A stretch of 64,000 bases of DNA, taken from assembly GCA_011037195.1 (NCBI GenBank), contig JAAEAF010004265.1:62001-126000 (forward strand). Reading direction: 5' to 3'. Positions 1 through 11,112 of the stretch are shown piece after piece; the stretch's first letter is position 1; every line of letters begins with the position of its first letter. Made by a program: the position numbers and the translations under genes. The notes beneath the pieces were generated by a model that searched no databases, was not told the origin of the DNA, and saw only the letters and a list, made by a program, of their open reading frames with translations. This DNA is from Triatoma infestans (Eukaryota; Arthropoda; Insecta; Hemiptera; Reduviidae).

Positions 1-240
1 TATTAAATAAAAATTATTTATAGTTTGCAGGTTTAAGTGTGCAGCGGGTCTGTGGAATTTAAAGAAAATAATTGGAGCCATCTGAGAGAGAAATACAACG
101 AAAAACAAACAAAAAACTCAACTTTAAGTCACACTTCGGGTTGACAGTCTGAAACTATCGTGTCCAAACAAAAGTTGTATCTAAACGGAATTGGAATTAG
201 ACTTGCAAGAACAACCGTTTTCTTGCCATTCAGTCCAATT
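1..240 (+). repeat. Family F interspersed repeat, degraded copy
   Basis: This stretch matches the block order seen in many places in the window: 'tttaaagaaaataattggagcc', an A-rich 'gaaaaac' run, then 'cacacttcgggttgacag' and 'aaacggaatt'. In better copies (12885-13265, 48690-48966) the order is 'aaataaaagtgatag', 'tcgttggagccgttttcgag', 'cagtaaaatcgcacttcc', 'ggttgatggattttgtcgg', then an (AC)n tract. No coding capacity is visible. The family identity is my own comparison within the window. Confidence 0.5.
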
Positions 241-929
241 GGGATCTGCATTAATGGGCAATATGGAAACTTGGACGCTCTTGGTGTGTTAGTTTTAACA
301 TTTAGCAATCTGCATTATTAATATCTGGCCACTACCAGGTGGTGCAAACATACTATAGGCAATATTAGAGGAGGGCCACTACACATTTAGAAAGTGCAAT
401 CACAACTATAAACCTAGTTCTAGCAGAAATGCACCAATACTCGAGTACGACTGTATGCCAAATGGTGCACTGTTTTAGTTACTCTATTATTAGTGGCCAG
501 TGCTAAAAACATCACTTCATAATAATTGTGCAACTTCATACATTTAAGTGAAGAAAAATCTTAAACCACCTTAAACTATATTTCTAGCCTAATACATAAA
601 CATTAAAAAATAAATGTATAAGTAATAAATACACAAAACAGTGCAGATGCCTGGTTTAGTTGGTTTTTCATTTTTTTTTTAAATCTGGCGTGAAACACAA
701 ACACAGTTCCTCTTGGTACAATACTTTTCTTTTACTAACAAACAATTATAAGTGACAGATTTTCTTCATTCTTGGCATTTTTACTTAATGTTTGATAATG
801 TGTTGGTCGAAGAAGTACGTGTTGGTCAGCTCATAGAAAATAGCTGCTAGCTGAGACTACCTATAATCCAGTTGTCAGACTCGCAACAAAACTCTGTAAT
901 TTAATTTAATTGAATTCTCTTGAAATTAA
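241..929. other. Intergenic, AT-rich, no feature recognised
   Basis: I see no open frame of note, no RNA-gene signature and no repeat that recurs elsewhere in the window. Confidence 0.5.
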
Positions 930-1385
930 TCCTGTCATTTAATTTAATTTAATTCTCCAGAACCTCCATAATTCAATATATGCGAAAAAATGTTTAAAAT
1001 AAAAGTGATAGGTTAATATACATACAATGAAATTTCAAATGTTTGAGTAAATCATTTTAGAAAATTTCAAAAAAGAACTATTCAGTAAAACTGGAATCGA
1101 GTGTACCTATTCCAAAATGGAATTCTATTTAAGCAATGGGTATAGAGTCGTACCCAAAAATCGCTGCAGGCATTTTCGACAAAATTGTTAAAAACGGAAT
1201 GATGGATTTTTGACGGAAACTTTCATGTCGGACGCAAGTGTGGCAGCTAAACGGACACACGGACGCAAGTGTGGCAGCTAAACGGACACACATATATACA
1301 TACCACTCATTAGTATGAAAAATAATTTTGTTCCTATTCAAGGGCCTAATTATGCATTCACGGTGAAAACTCAATTTCCTAAGTT
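930..1385 (+). repeat. Family F copy with internal duplication
   Basis: The copy contains 'aaaataaaagtgataggt' near 1000, 'ttcagtaaaac' near 1081, a 'gatggatttttgacggaaac' block near 1200 and ends with 'gtgaaaactcaattt'. That is the same order as the clean copy at 12885-13265. A 31-bp block inside it is duplicated in tandem (1230-1291). Confidence 0.6.
1230..1291. repeat. 31-bp perfect tandem duplication
   Basis: The 31 bases at 1230-1260, beginning ggacgcaagtgtggcag, are repeated without change at 1261-1291. The duplication lies in the same part of family F that is expanded to about nine units at 19004-19480. Confidence 0.9.
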
Positions 1386-1585
1386 TATCAAGCTCGCAAT
1401 TTAGGTATTCGTTTAGAAATTTTACACAATCTAGCCCGTTTCTAGTCTTAGTAGATAGTTAGGTGTGTTAATCGGTAATTGTAAGATGGATTTAAAAAAT
1501 GAAAATTGAGCTTTTTCTACATCGTCAGCATATGGAGACTCCAAATTTCAGATGAATAAAGCACAGTTATAATTTTGGATAATTA

Positions 1586-1880
1586 AAAAAAGCGGAAGAG
1601 GAGACGTTGGTGGAGGCGTGAAAGTTTTGCGGAGGGATCTCTTCTCGGATGCAATTTACTTTCAACGCTAAAAATAGAAGACAGCATGGGGTTCCGAAAC
1701 TTTACCCGTTTGACCCAAAGTGATTTCGAAGAATTACTCCAGCTTTTAGGCAGAACGATTGAGAAAAGAAAAAGCAGATGTAGAGAAACCATTCCACCAT
1801 CTCTGAGGTTGGCAGTGATGCTGCGTTTTGTGGCAAATGGAGAATCGTTCACCAGCCTCATGCTTTCAGGATATCGAAGC
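1586..1880 (+). pseudogene. PIF/Harbinger transposase N-terminal fragment
   Basis: The plus-strand translation reads a basic WW segment (RKRRRWWRR), then 'EDSMGFRNFTRLTQSDFEEL', and later 'IPPSLRLAVMLRFVANGESF'. This is the arrangement at the N-terminus of PIF/Harbinger (DDE_Tnp_4) transposases: a 'YRNFLRM..DFDELL' region followed by 'I...RLA.TLR.LA.G.S'. The intact protein cuts and pastes DNA in the nucleus. Only about 100 codons remain; the DDE catalytic part is missing and the frame runs directly into LINE-derived sequence near 1880. Recognition is by motif memory, not by search. Confidence 0.65.
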
Positions 1881-1884
1881 AATC

Positions 1885-2525
1885 AATTCAATACCACTCT
1901 CTCCTGCGAATTTAGTTCGCCACCTTGGATGTACATCGACAAAAGAATAACATGGAATCCACATATGAAACTAAAAAGACTGGAACTTAACAAACGGAAT
2001 AAGTTACTACTCAGACTAATAGGAATACGATCGAAACTACCACTCGAGCACAAACGACTAATATACAACTGTAGACTCAAACCGATGTGGACTTACCTTG
2101 AACTGTGAGGTTCAACCAAGCGCTCGAATTCCCAGAAAATTCAGTCTTTTCAGTCAAAATTACTCCGTCAGATAACAGATGCTCCATTCTATGTCTCTAA
2201 TCCACCCTCCACAACGACCACAAAATAGAACATTTTTGTATCTGATGCTGTCAAAACTAAATATAAGAAATTCTATGGTTCTCTTGCCCTCAACTCTAAT
2301 GCTCTTGTTCAAAATCTCGCCTCCACAACTATACCAGATAATCCACCCCCCTCGACTGAGCCGCTGTTGGCCCCGTGATCACCACCAGCAATAGAAGTAA
2401 TTCCTGTAAGAGTGTTTCCTCTGGGTAGCTTCTCTCTTCCAGCTAATCACGTATTATCATATTCACTTATATTTATTTATGTAGATTGTGAATTTCCAAT
2501 TAAATAAAAAAATAAAAATAAAAAC
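1885..2525 (+). pseudogene. Jockey-type LINE, 3' end (RT C-terminus and tail)
   Basis: The translation shows 'MYIDKRITWNPHMKLKRLEL', 'KLLLRLIGIRSKLPLEHK' and 'LIYNCRLKPMWTYLEL', the thumb-side C-terminal region of jockey-clade reverse transcriptases (usual pattern LDRRLTW..H...KR...L.....LIG..S.LS...K...YK..LKPIWTYG). After a UGA at 2106-2108 the same frame continues with 'RQITDAPFYVSNPP', also typical of the family, to about 2225. The sequence ends in an A-rich tail (2503-2525), which marks the 3' end of a 5'-truncated insertion. It is joined at its 5' side to the Harbinger scrap. Confidence 0.75.
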
Positions 2526-3058
2526 TACCAAATATTACGCAATATTGTGTCGTGTCTCCCATTTCAAATGAGAGACCAATGTTCTGCGATTTTGATCCAA
2601 AAACGTGTCAATAGACACGAATTTGTCTCTCGATTGTCTTTAGACAATCGCTCGGTTGTATCTAGACACTGTCTACATACAGAAATCGCTCTTTCCATCC
2701 AAGTGTGTATCCAAGTGTGGACAAGCCCTCATGAAATGTAACGTTCACAGTCATGAAATATTGACTGTGAGATTTTCTACACAATACTCCTACAGTATAT
2801 TGAGCTCTTTTTGTGTATTTATCCAGTTTCTAGCGAGAATTACTAAATCGCCTGCATACAACAAACGAAGAATTCTTTGGAATAATTGATAGCCTTCAAA
2901 TTTACTATTAATGAAGAAATTTATAAAAACATAATGTCTAATAATATATTAAGGAAGCTGCTAGAAAACAATCCCAATCAACTATTTATAAACGAATTGT
3001 AGATCTAGAAGAAGACAACCCATATCCCATTGCTTTTCAATTGGAAATTGTTGCACTG
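2526..3058. other. Intergenic; short unassigned open stretch
   Basis: Around 2545-2700 there are short alternating palindromic words (gtgtcaatagacac, ttgtctttagacaa) that might be MITE debris. A short open stretch near 2950-3055 reads '..STIYKRIVDLEEDNPYPIAF', which I do not recognise. No gene can be supported. Confidence 0.3.
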
Positions 3059-3560
3059 TTTTTTTGTTTAATACTTGCATGTTTTTGTATTTTTTACTTT
3101 TTTGTTTAATATTAGTTTGTTTTAAAACTGTTATGTTTTTTTTTATGTTTTAATACTTCTTCTGGATTGTTCTGTTTTTTGTTTAATATTAGTTTGTTTT
3201 AAAACTAGTATGGTTTTTTATGTTTTGTTTTTTTTTATGTTTTAATACTTTTTCTGTATTGTTCTGTTTTTTGTTTTTTTTATGTTTTAATACTTTTTCT
3301 GTATTGTTCTGTTTTTTGTTTAATACTAGTTTGTTATAAAACTAGTATGTTTTTCATGTTTTAATACTTTTTTCTGTATTTTTACTGTTTCTGTATTGTT
3401 CTGTTTTATGTATTTGTGTGTGTAAAGTTCTGTTTTAAGTATTAGTATTTGTGTTTGTATGTAAAAGTTCAGTTTAAGTTCTGTATTTATGTAAAAGTTA
3501 TGTTTAAGTATTAGTATTTGTGTAAAGTTATGTTTTTGTGTATGTATGTATGTATGGCAA
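3059..3560. repeat. AT-rich imperfect tandem repeat
   Basis: The words 'ttgtttaatattagtttgtt' (near 3110, 3178 and 3317) and 'atgttttaatactttttctg' (near 3144, 3237, 3283 and 3356) recur with T-runs between them. The right part changes to 'gtaaagttctgttttaagta' units up to 3560. Low-complexity satellite-like DNA; the open frames in it come from composition. Confidence 0.7.
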
Positions 3561-4189
3561 ATGTTTGTCAAAAATAATTACATCGACTATGTGGACTCAT
3601 ATTGCATCTATATGTGCAAAGTCACTTCCTTTGTTGATTTTTTTACCTTACTTTTTATTAGTTTATGCCTAATATATATGACGTTTAATATTACATCAAT
3701 AATTTAACATAATGATGTTTACAGGCCACGTTTGGGTGTTTATTCACATATCTAGAATAATTTGTGAGGGAGGTTTTTTTATTGCATCAGCATTTAATAT
3801 ATTTTATGTCTTACATTTTAACATAATTGCATCAACATTTTGCGTGTCTAAAATGGTGTCAATTAACTTGTCTATTTTCTCCATTATTGGCAGTTTACTG
3901 AAGCACATTTATTCTAGCATTTGTACAATTAGGTTGGATTCTTTTTTTCATCTTTGTATCATATTTATTCAATATAAAACTGTCACAAGTATTATAAACT
4001 TTATCAGAAATGTGTATTTAGCTAGAAAGTAATGTATAATTGTTTTTGCTATATTAAAATATTATTTTATAAGATATAATAAATTATGATTCATCCTATT
4101 GGCGGCGTTACACCGGATTCACTCGATTAGTCATCTTTGATAAGACCGATTTTATCTTATATGATTCACTCAATTAATTATAGATTCGA
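3561..4189. other. AT-rich intergenic DNA
   Basis: A 106-codon open frame at 3712-4032 is hydrophobic but has no domain that I recognise and is probably due to composition. At 4105-4190 the word 'gattcactcgattagtc' recurs as 'gattcactcaattaatt', possibly a MITE end next to the truncated LINE that follows. Confidence 0.3.
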
Positions 4190-5787
4190 GGACCCTACTC
4201 GAGCAGTGGTCAACGAAATAGGTCTGTAACTAGAGGGTTTACAAGGGTCTTTTCCTTCTTTAGGGATCGGTATAATGACTGCTTCCCGCCAACCATCAGG
4301 ATATTGCCGGTTTCCCATATGCTGTTGTACAACCGGATAAGGCTTTCCTTCCCAGCTGCGTTCATGATTTTAATCATAGCATATGGGATCCCATCCAATC
4401 CTGGAGCAGTATCTTTACATTTCTTTAAAGCATATTCTAATTCTTGTATGGTCAGCGGTTCATTATATGTTTCATCGATGGCAGTTTCAAAGTCGAGTGG
4501 CTGTTGCTTCGCGTCACCTTTTCGCCGGAGAAATTCTACCGAGTAACACTCTGAGCTAGACACTTGAGAAAAATGTCCAGCCAAGGCCTCAGCCACATCT
4601 ACCGGCTCGGTGACGACGACATCATTGAATTTTTAGTATGGGTATCGACGGGGTTCTACGACTGCCAGCAAGGGCTTTTATTTTATCCCACACCTCTTTT
4701 AGGGTTGACGATGTCGAAATCTTCGACATATATGAGGTGAGGGTTGCTTTTTTTGTTTCTTTAATTATACACCTTTCCTTGGCTCTCAGTCTTTTAAATT
4801 TGATTAAATTTTCCTCCGTCGGATACCTTTTGAACTTATTTAGGGCCCGCTTTTTAGCTGCATTAGCTACTCTACATTCCGGGGTCCACCAGGGGACAGG
4901 TGGCTTGCGATTTTCCCGCCCGTCATTGGTATAGATTCCCCGGCCGCTTCAAGTAGTGCTGCTGCAAAATTTCTTGCGTCTAGAGTGACATCCCCTGTAA
5001 AGTGTGGTGTCACTACTCTAGCGGAATAAGCGGGCCAATTTGCCTTTTTGATGTCGTATCTCCAGGGCGTTGTAAATTCTGACCTGGAGATGGAGCTCGA
5101 TACTAAAATTGGGTAATGGTCACTATGAAATAGTTCCTCTAGTGTGGTCCATGCCAAATGAGCTGCAATGGTGGGTGTTGCAACACTCAGGTCGATTGCA
5201 CTGAAGGTTCCTGAGTGTGCATTAAATCGTGTTCCTACACCACTGTTGAGGAGCATCATGTGAGCGTTATCTATAATCTCCTCAAGAGCTCTGCCCCGCG
5301 CATCAGTTCTGTCTGAACCCCACCAGGTGTTGTGACAGTTAAAGTCACCCATCAACAACACCGGGGCAGGGAGTTGCGCGAGCAGGTTCTCCAGATCACT
5401 TCTCCGCCAGAATATATCTGGGAGGTAAATACTAACTAAAGTGATATGCAATGGTATAGTTAGACGCACGGCCACGGCTTGTAAATTAGATTGAAGTGAT
5501 AGCCGTCTGCTGGGGATATTGTCCCGAACACAGACAGCCACACCACTGTGCGCCCTCCCACCAGGGGCAGGTTGCACCTCTTTACTATGTATGATGTACC
5601 CAGGGATTCGAATAAGTTGCCTCGGGCGAATCTTCGTTTCCTGGAGGCACAACCCAAATGGACGGTATTCCGCCACCATTCGACGTAACCCTTCCATATT
5701 ACTAATGTAGCCCCGCATGTTCCATTGAATGACAGACTCACACATAACGATGTTTAGTTGAAACCACACTTGGCAGCATCTTTCCAA
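4190..5787 (-). pseudogene. I-type LINE ORF2: endonuclease and start of RT, truncated
   Basis: Reading leftward from 5787, the product starts with an AP-like endonuclease: 'IQWNMRGY', 'LCLQETKI', 'LLMGDFNCHNTWWGSD' (Mg-binding DFN) and 'HSDHYPI' (catalytic SDH near 5110). It then shows the linker 'PVPWWTPECR' near 4880, and after a frameshift near 4900 the first RT block 'PLTIQELEYALKKCKDTAPG' followed by 'YRPISLTT' near 4200. There the element stops, so the YxDD, RNase H and 3' UTR parts are absent. An intact copy would nick DNA and prime reverse transcription at the nick. The endonuclease style and the gag upstream suggest the I clade. It is non-functional. Confidence 0.8.
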
Positions 5788-5933
5788 AACTATTTACAGA
5801 AATGGTATTTGCAGATTTAGGTATGTTTAAATGTGTATTAAAAATATGTATATAATGACTTAGATACATGGATGGAATTATATAATTTTTTAAAATTGAT
5901 AGTTGACTAATTCTTTCATTCACTTTAGAGCTA

Positions 5934-7549
5934 ATCTGTAGCACACTGTTTCCGAGGTTTCCCTTTAGGCCAACCTCTTTTTCTGCGTCTCGGAGTGTGG
6001 TCGGATTGGTTTCCACTCTCCGATTCTGAGGCATCAATATCCGTCCCCAGCAGCTGCCATTGCTGCCTCTGGGGGCGGACGCCCTGGTTGGAAGAGGACG
6101 TTCGACCTCCAGCAGATATAATCCGCCTCCTCCCATCTCTACAGGACGAGGGGGAGGCAGCATCAACGTCGAAACTTTCCTCCTGAAGGAGTGTTTCGGT
6201 GGGCTCACCACCTTCCACTCCCCCTCAGAAGAAATAGTTGGTTTAGGCGGGACGAGTCCCACCTTTAGCTCACTCCCACTGATAGCGGGAGTAGTTTTTA
6301 ATAGCCTTTCGGCTATCGGTGCCCCTAGAGGGGCGGTTGGTTTGGGTGGAGGGATTTCTCCCACCTTTACTATAGCTCTCTTTAAGGCCAGGGAGGGGCC
6401 ATATACTGGTGGCCCCGAATTATTCGAGGGAGCTGAAACAGTGTGTGCTACTGGTGGTAGGGGCGCCCTCATCTTATCAGAATATGAAAAATCTTTTGTT
6501 ACATATGATTTGCTTTCAACAATTGCCCTTGCCTCATGGTAGGGCAATTGTTGAAGTGTTTTTACTTTCTGAATCTCTTTCTCTTTCACAAGAGTAGGGC
6601 ACCCCGGGGATCTGGCATTGTGCTCTCCGCCACAATTTATACATACTATTGGTGGTGAGCATTCTCCCTCATGTTGAGTTTTGCCGCATTCGCATACAGC
6701 TTCGGGAGCTTTGCACTTTGCTGAAGTGTGCCCGAACCGTTGATATTTGAAGCATCTCATTGGAGATGGTATGTGGGGCGCACTTTCAGTTTATAGAATG
6801 CGGCGTCTACAGACTGTGGCGGTTTTGGTCGGTCAAATGTGAGAACAAGAGAAGCAGTATCCACTAAGGATCCATCCTGCCTCCTTTTAATCCTCCTCAC
6901 CTCTGTTACACCTTGGTCAGCCAGTCCCTCTTTTATATCATCGATGGTGCTATTAAGAAAGTCCCGACAAGTGATCACACCCTGCGATGTATTCAGTCGC
7001 TTGTGGGGACTTGTTTCTAGCTCTGCATCCATGTATCTCTATAGTTTCATAATTGATTCGACCTGAGTACTGCTATTCGCCTCTATACAGACGGAGCCAT
7101 CATTAAGTTTCCTCACACTTTTTGTTTTGCCCAAATGACTTTTTATAAATTTGAATAATTTGAAGCTGCATTCGTTGGTGAATGTACCTTCTTTCTTTCT
7201 AATAACAAAAAATCTACCCCATTTATCTTCATCCAGATTTAGAAATATCTTCATACGTTCTTCATTTCCAACATGGTTGCCGCCCCTGGCTTTCTTCCTC
7301 GGGGGAAGAGGGGTTATAGGGTTGCAGGGTTATCTGCAAGACAGTCAGTTTTTTTCCTTTCGTAGAGTCCATATCCGTGCCTTGTTCGTTGCCATTTAAT
7401 CCAATTGGTTGGGAAGTAGATGAGGTAGTGGGAATGGTATTAGGTAAAGGAAGGAAAGAGGAAGATGGATTGTTTGTTATTGGGAGGGGATGGGTTGAAA
7501 GGGAAGAAGTTGGTGGGCTAGGCCCAGAAAAATTTAAATGATTATCCAT
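5934..7549 (-). pseudogene. I-type LINE ORF1 (gag-like, zinc knuckles), frameshifted
   Basis: Pieces in three frames line up as one gag-like nucleic-acid-binding protein: 'DKWGRFFVIRKKEG' and 'KSVRKLNDGSVCIEANSSTQ' (7254-7039), 'SPHKRLNTSQGVI' and 'QGVTEVRRIKRRQDG' (7032-6757), then 'MRCFKYQRFGHTSAKC' with a CX2CX4HX4C-like knuckle whose second cysteine is replaced (CFKY), followed by further Cys/His pairs (6760 down). The basic tail 'RRRKRGWPKGKPRK' at about 5950-5990 lies in another frame. A Pro/Ser-rich segment precedes them (7549-7262). The frame changes near 7035, 6758 and 6220 mark decay. ORF1 lies directly upstream of ORF2, as usual in this clade. Confidence 0.75.
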
Positions 7550-8212
7550 ATTAATCATTAATAATTCGTCGAGGTGCGTGGTCCCGCCTCCACGGACGCT
7601 CAAATGGATTCGGTTACTTTCCGGATGGACCATCACACCCCGATATAGTCAGGTGCCACGGAAGACAACGTTCCAATACCGAAGTATTGACGCGGGACCC
7701 CGTGGCCCCCTTCCTAACCCTAGGAACCCGTCTGAGGCGGAATTCCCTAGCCTTCCTGGAGTCGGGCTAACCCCCAGGTAGAGCTCTCGGGTGAAGCCGA
7801 GGCCAAAGACATGTGTTGGGATCGGACGCCCGCAGGTCGTCGTCTCCCTCAATGCCCAGGATCCCCTTTTCCACCCTAGCCCCAAAGCCTCGTGCCGGCA
7901 AGCACGAGGGAGAGATATTTATACTCCGAGCTCTCAACGAGTGCGTGTTTTGTTCATGCAGTGTGTGTTGTCGTCTGTAAAGTGTCGAGTGTTCAGGTGT
8001 GAGTGAGTGTGTGTGGTGAGGAGCTCAAGTTTACCTGTGGGTGCGCTGTACCCAAGTAGTTGCACACATCAACTACCTCTGCAGGTCCTATGTGTAGTGT
8101 GTAGTGTCAAGGGTGTCAGTATGAATATGTATTGTAATGTTGTTAGGCTGGGATACCCGCAGGGACGACTAGATCCCTGAAGAAGTGGCTAGTCCACTTC
8201 CCCCTACGGGGA
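7550..8212 (-). other. GC-richer leader of the I-type LINE (or 3' end of another element)
   Basis: This segment is richer in GC than its surroundings and has no long reading frame. At 8150-8212 three hairpins follow each other (CCCCGTAGGGG; AAGTGG/CCACTT; GGGAT/ATCCC with inner TCCC/GGG), directly next to an (ATT)n run. On the minus strand this would be the LINE 5' leader. On the plus strand it could be a structured 3' end with an (ATT)n tail. I cannot decide between the two. Confidence 0.4.
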
Positions 8213-8213
8213 A

Positions 8214-8276
<63 letters not shown>

Positions 8277-8278
8277 TA
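8213..8278. repeat. (ATT)n microsatellite
   Basis: About 21 uninterrupted ATT units. They touch the outer end of the I-type LINE. Confidence 0.95.
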
Positions 8279-10299
8279 GTAGAAAATACATATATAACGC
8301 TTAATAAACTAGAAAAAAGAAAAAACACAAAATGCATGGAGATTTTTCGCCGTCTGCTGAGTTGCATATTTACAATTATTTCTACAAAAGAATCAAACAA
8401 TACAAAAATAAATGAGAATAACAAACAACTCTTCCTTTAATATATACAATATTTGTAATCACCTACGGATGATAAAAAATTCATATATAAATAAAAGATA
8501 AAACCTTCTTATTAATAATTAAATTCATTAACTAAAAATTGCCTATACAAGAGAGAATCTTTCAAGTATTTACAAATGATATTCCTAAAATGGTATTATA
8601 TTGTAATTACTATACCAGTCTAACGGCGGCTTCATCGGCTTGCTGGGACGTTATTGGAAACTCTCAGGAATCGGTCCAGAAACTCAGGTATCAAAAAACA
8701 CGGGGATCAAAAAACGTGGAACAAAAAGCGGGTATAAACATATTCTTTCTTTTTATTCAGATTCTTTCATAATTTAAAATCTATAATTACAACATCATAG
8801 ACACGTATGACATCATAGGTAACATAAAAACGTTACAGATTTTATCTAATCTTTTTATGTGGCAGAGTAGATTCATTATATGAAAATATACCACTTAGTT
8901 AAATATAGACAGATACACAGACATACTTCAAATATCCCAGGCCCTATTATATTTTTAAAGCTACTAAAAAAAGGAATGACAAAGAGTAACTATTAAATAA
9001 TTATTTCTTTTATTGGAGCATAGGAAGTTATTTGTTATTCAAACCCCTTCGAAGAAAGAATAACGAATTTAAAATGTTTTCGTTACCTAATCGAAAAGGT
9101 CAATGAAAATTATTCATTATTTGTTACCGCAGACGGACGAATAGGGAATAAAAATTGACTGGTTATTCGAATAAGTTCGAACAATGGTTATTACTGCTGA
9201 ACAATGACTCTTAATGCCATATGACTAGAGTTAAGGCATGGACCTGGAGCTTGCATAGAAGGGGTAGAAATCAGTGGTATATCGTGCTCCTTGACTTTAG
9301 CGATGTGTGTTTGTGTGTGTCACATCACATACGATCCAAGACCCCCTTATATACTGAATATTTATAGTATAGATAATACGTATAAATGTTAGTACTAACA
9401 TATATAAAGTAGATATTAGTTATTATAAACATATGAAAAGAGAGAGAGCATGGTTCACCATTAGTAACAGTTTTTAGCAGGACAATAAATACGTGCATTT
9501 ATATCGGCCGCACACTCTCTGTTTCCTATTGTTAATGTCACATCTGTCGTCAAATATGTGTGTGTTATGAAGTGGCAAACTAGGAACAGCTGAGAGGCCA
9601 AAGGTGCGAAATCTGTCGGCTTGGAATAGTGACGTCATCATTAATGCATCATTGGCGGATCTAGTCTCTCTCACTCATTCCTCTAACTATATATATATAT
9701 ATGTATGTATGTACGCAGAGAGAGGCAGGCTGACAGAGAGAACGAAACATATTGTCATCGATTCTCCTATAATTTACAAACATACAAATCTATAATTAGA
9801 ACATGCTAGGCACATTCTATAATCACAGTACAGGAGCAGCTGTTCTTTTCAATCAAATCACTTTCATTCAAAGAAAAGATACGTGTGCTATTTTTATATG
9901 TTTTTTTTTAATCTACGAGTTAGGTTAACTTTAGCGCCGTTGCAGTAACTGCTAATTGCCGATGCAAGTTTTGGTAGTGACTGACAGAGGGCGCTACACT
10001 ACGTAGTCACAGCCAGTTAATTCTTTTGCCCTAGACACTGACAATATAAACCTACACTTATCTATATTTATTCGAATATAAAACCAACTTTACGTGTAGC
10101 CAAAATTCCAATTTTTTAAGAAAACTTTATATATAGATTATCTTCAAGCAAGAGAAAGTCGTGTGTATGCACGCAAGAGATTTCTTTCCGTGATAACCTG
10201 CCTCATTTTGCGGTCATCAGGCAGTTTGCGAGTTCGGTTATCAACAGAATATCTTTGTATACTGTCTATATGAGAGATTATCACAATAGAAAGTGCACA
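8279..10299. other. Intergenic DNA without a supported gene
   Basis: AT-rich sequence with short (TG)n and (TA)n runs near 9305 and 9690. At 10155-10175 the minus strand carries the 'cacgactttctctt' word that also opens several family F regions (18790, 48010, 55515). No coding feature is recognised. Confidence 0.5.
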
Positions 10300-10660
10300 G
10301 AGGAAGTATTGCAATCGGGTTAAATTTTCGATATTGAGTTTTCGCTGGAACTACACGTTTTGATGTCCCCTGTGTGTGTGAGCAAAATATTTCAGAAACG
10401 AAAATCCGCAAGAAGCTCAAACTTGATATTTCTTTAGATACCATCAGAGCAAGTGTCAATAATGTTTTGTGAAAATCCATCAACAGGAAGTGCGACTTTA
10501 CTGAATGTTTTTTTCAGAATTTCTCGATTTTCTTGAAAACAGCTCCAACGATTTTCTTTCAACTTCGTATACTATCTACACACATAAATGCCTATCACTT
10601 TTATTTGAAGAATTTTTTTCAGAAAAATTGTTTTCTGAGGCGGGGGGGGGTGTCTGTGTG
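10300..10660 (-). repeat. Family F copy, minus strand
   Basis: In plus-strand order it shows 'ttgagttttcgctgg', a (TG)n remnant near 10375, 'cagaaacgaaaatccgcaag', 'aaaatccatcaacaggaagtgcg', 'ctccaacgattttctttc' and 'cctatcacttttatttgaag'. These are the reverse complements of the family F blocks in the right order, so this is a nearly full copy. Confidence 0.8.
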
Positions 10661-10696
10661 AGGTGCAACGCTAAGCTTTCCTCTAAAATAATATTT

Positions 10697-11112
10697 CAGT
10701 ACGCTGTATTGTACACCTGTATGTAGGCCTGTATTCAGCACGCTGTATTGTACACCTGTATGTAGGCCTGTATTCAGCACGCTGTATTGTACACCTGTAT
10801 GTAGGCCTGTATTCAGCACGCTGTATTGTACACCTGTATGTAGGCCTGTATTCAGCTCGCTGTATTGTACACCTGTATGTAGGCCTGTATTCAGCACGCT
10901 GTATTGTACACCTGTATGTAGGCCTGTATTCAGCACGCTGTATTGTACACCTGTATGTAGGCCTGTATTCAGCACGCTGTATTGTACACCTGTATGTAGG
11001 CCTGTATTCAGCTCGCTGTATTGTACACCTGTATGTAGGCCTGTATTCAGCACGCTGTATTGTACACCTGTATGTAGGCCTGTATTCAGCACGCTGTATT
11101 GTACACCTGTAT
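10697..11112. repeat. 39-bp minisatellite, about 10.6 copies
   Basis: The unit begins cagcacgctgtattgtacac and is 39 bp, a multiple of three, so the minus strand is open through the array as a 13-residue repeat (LNTGLHTGVQYSV). Units are almost identical. Two carry 'cagctcg' in place of 'cagcacg' (near 10854 and 11010), exactly four units apart. There are no spacers, so this is not a CRISPR array. The open frame comes from the period and is not evidence for a protein. Confidence 0.95.

Noticed and set aside
3712..4032. A 106-residue membrane protein gene
   Set aside because: The frame lies in very T-rich DNA; the hydrophobic composition follows from base composition and no domain or splice context supports it.
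8160..8212. Hammerhead motif on the plus strand (cctgaagaagtgg)
   Set aside because: CTGAAGA is present and a hairpin follows, but no GAAA comes after it, so the core is incomplete.
10697..11112. Regular 39-bp repeats that could suggest a CRISPR array, and a 157-codon open frame with a 13-residue repeat
   Set aside because: Units touch each other without unique spacers, and the genome is eukaryotic. The open frame is a direct result of a 39-bp period and has no other coding sign.
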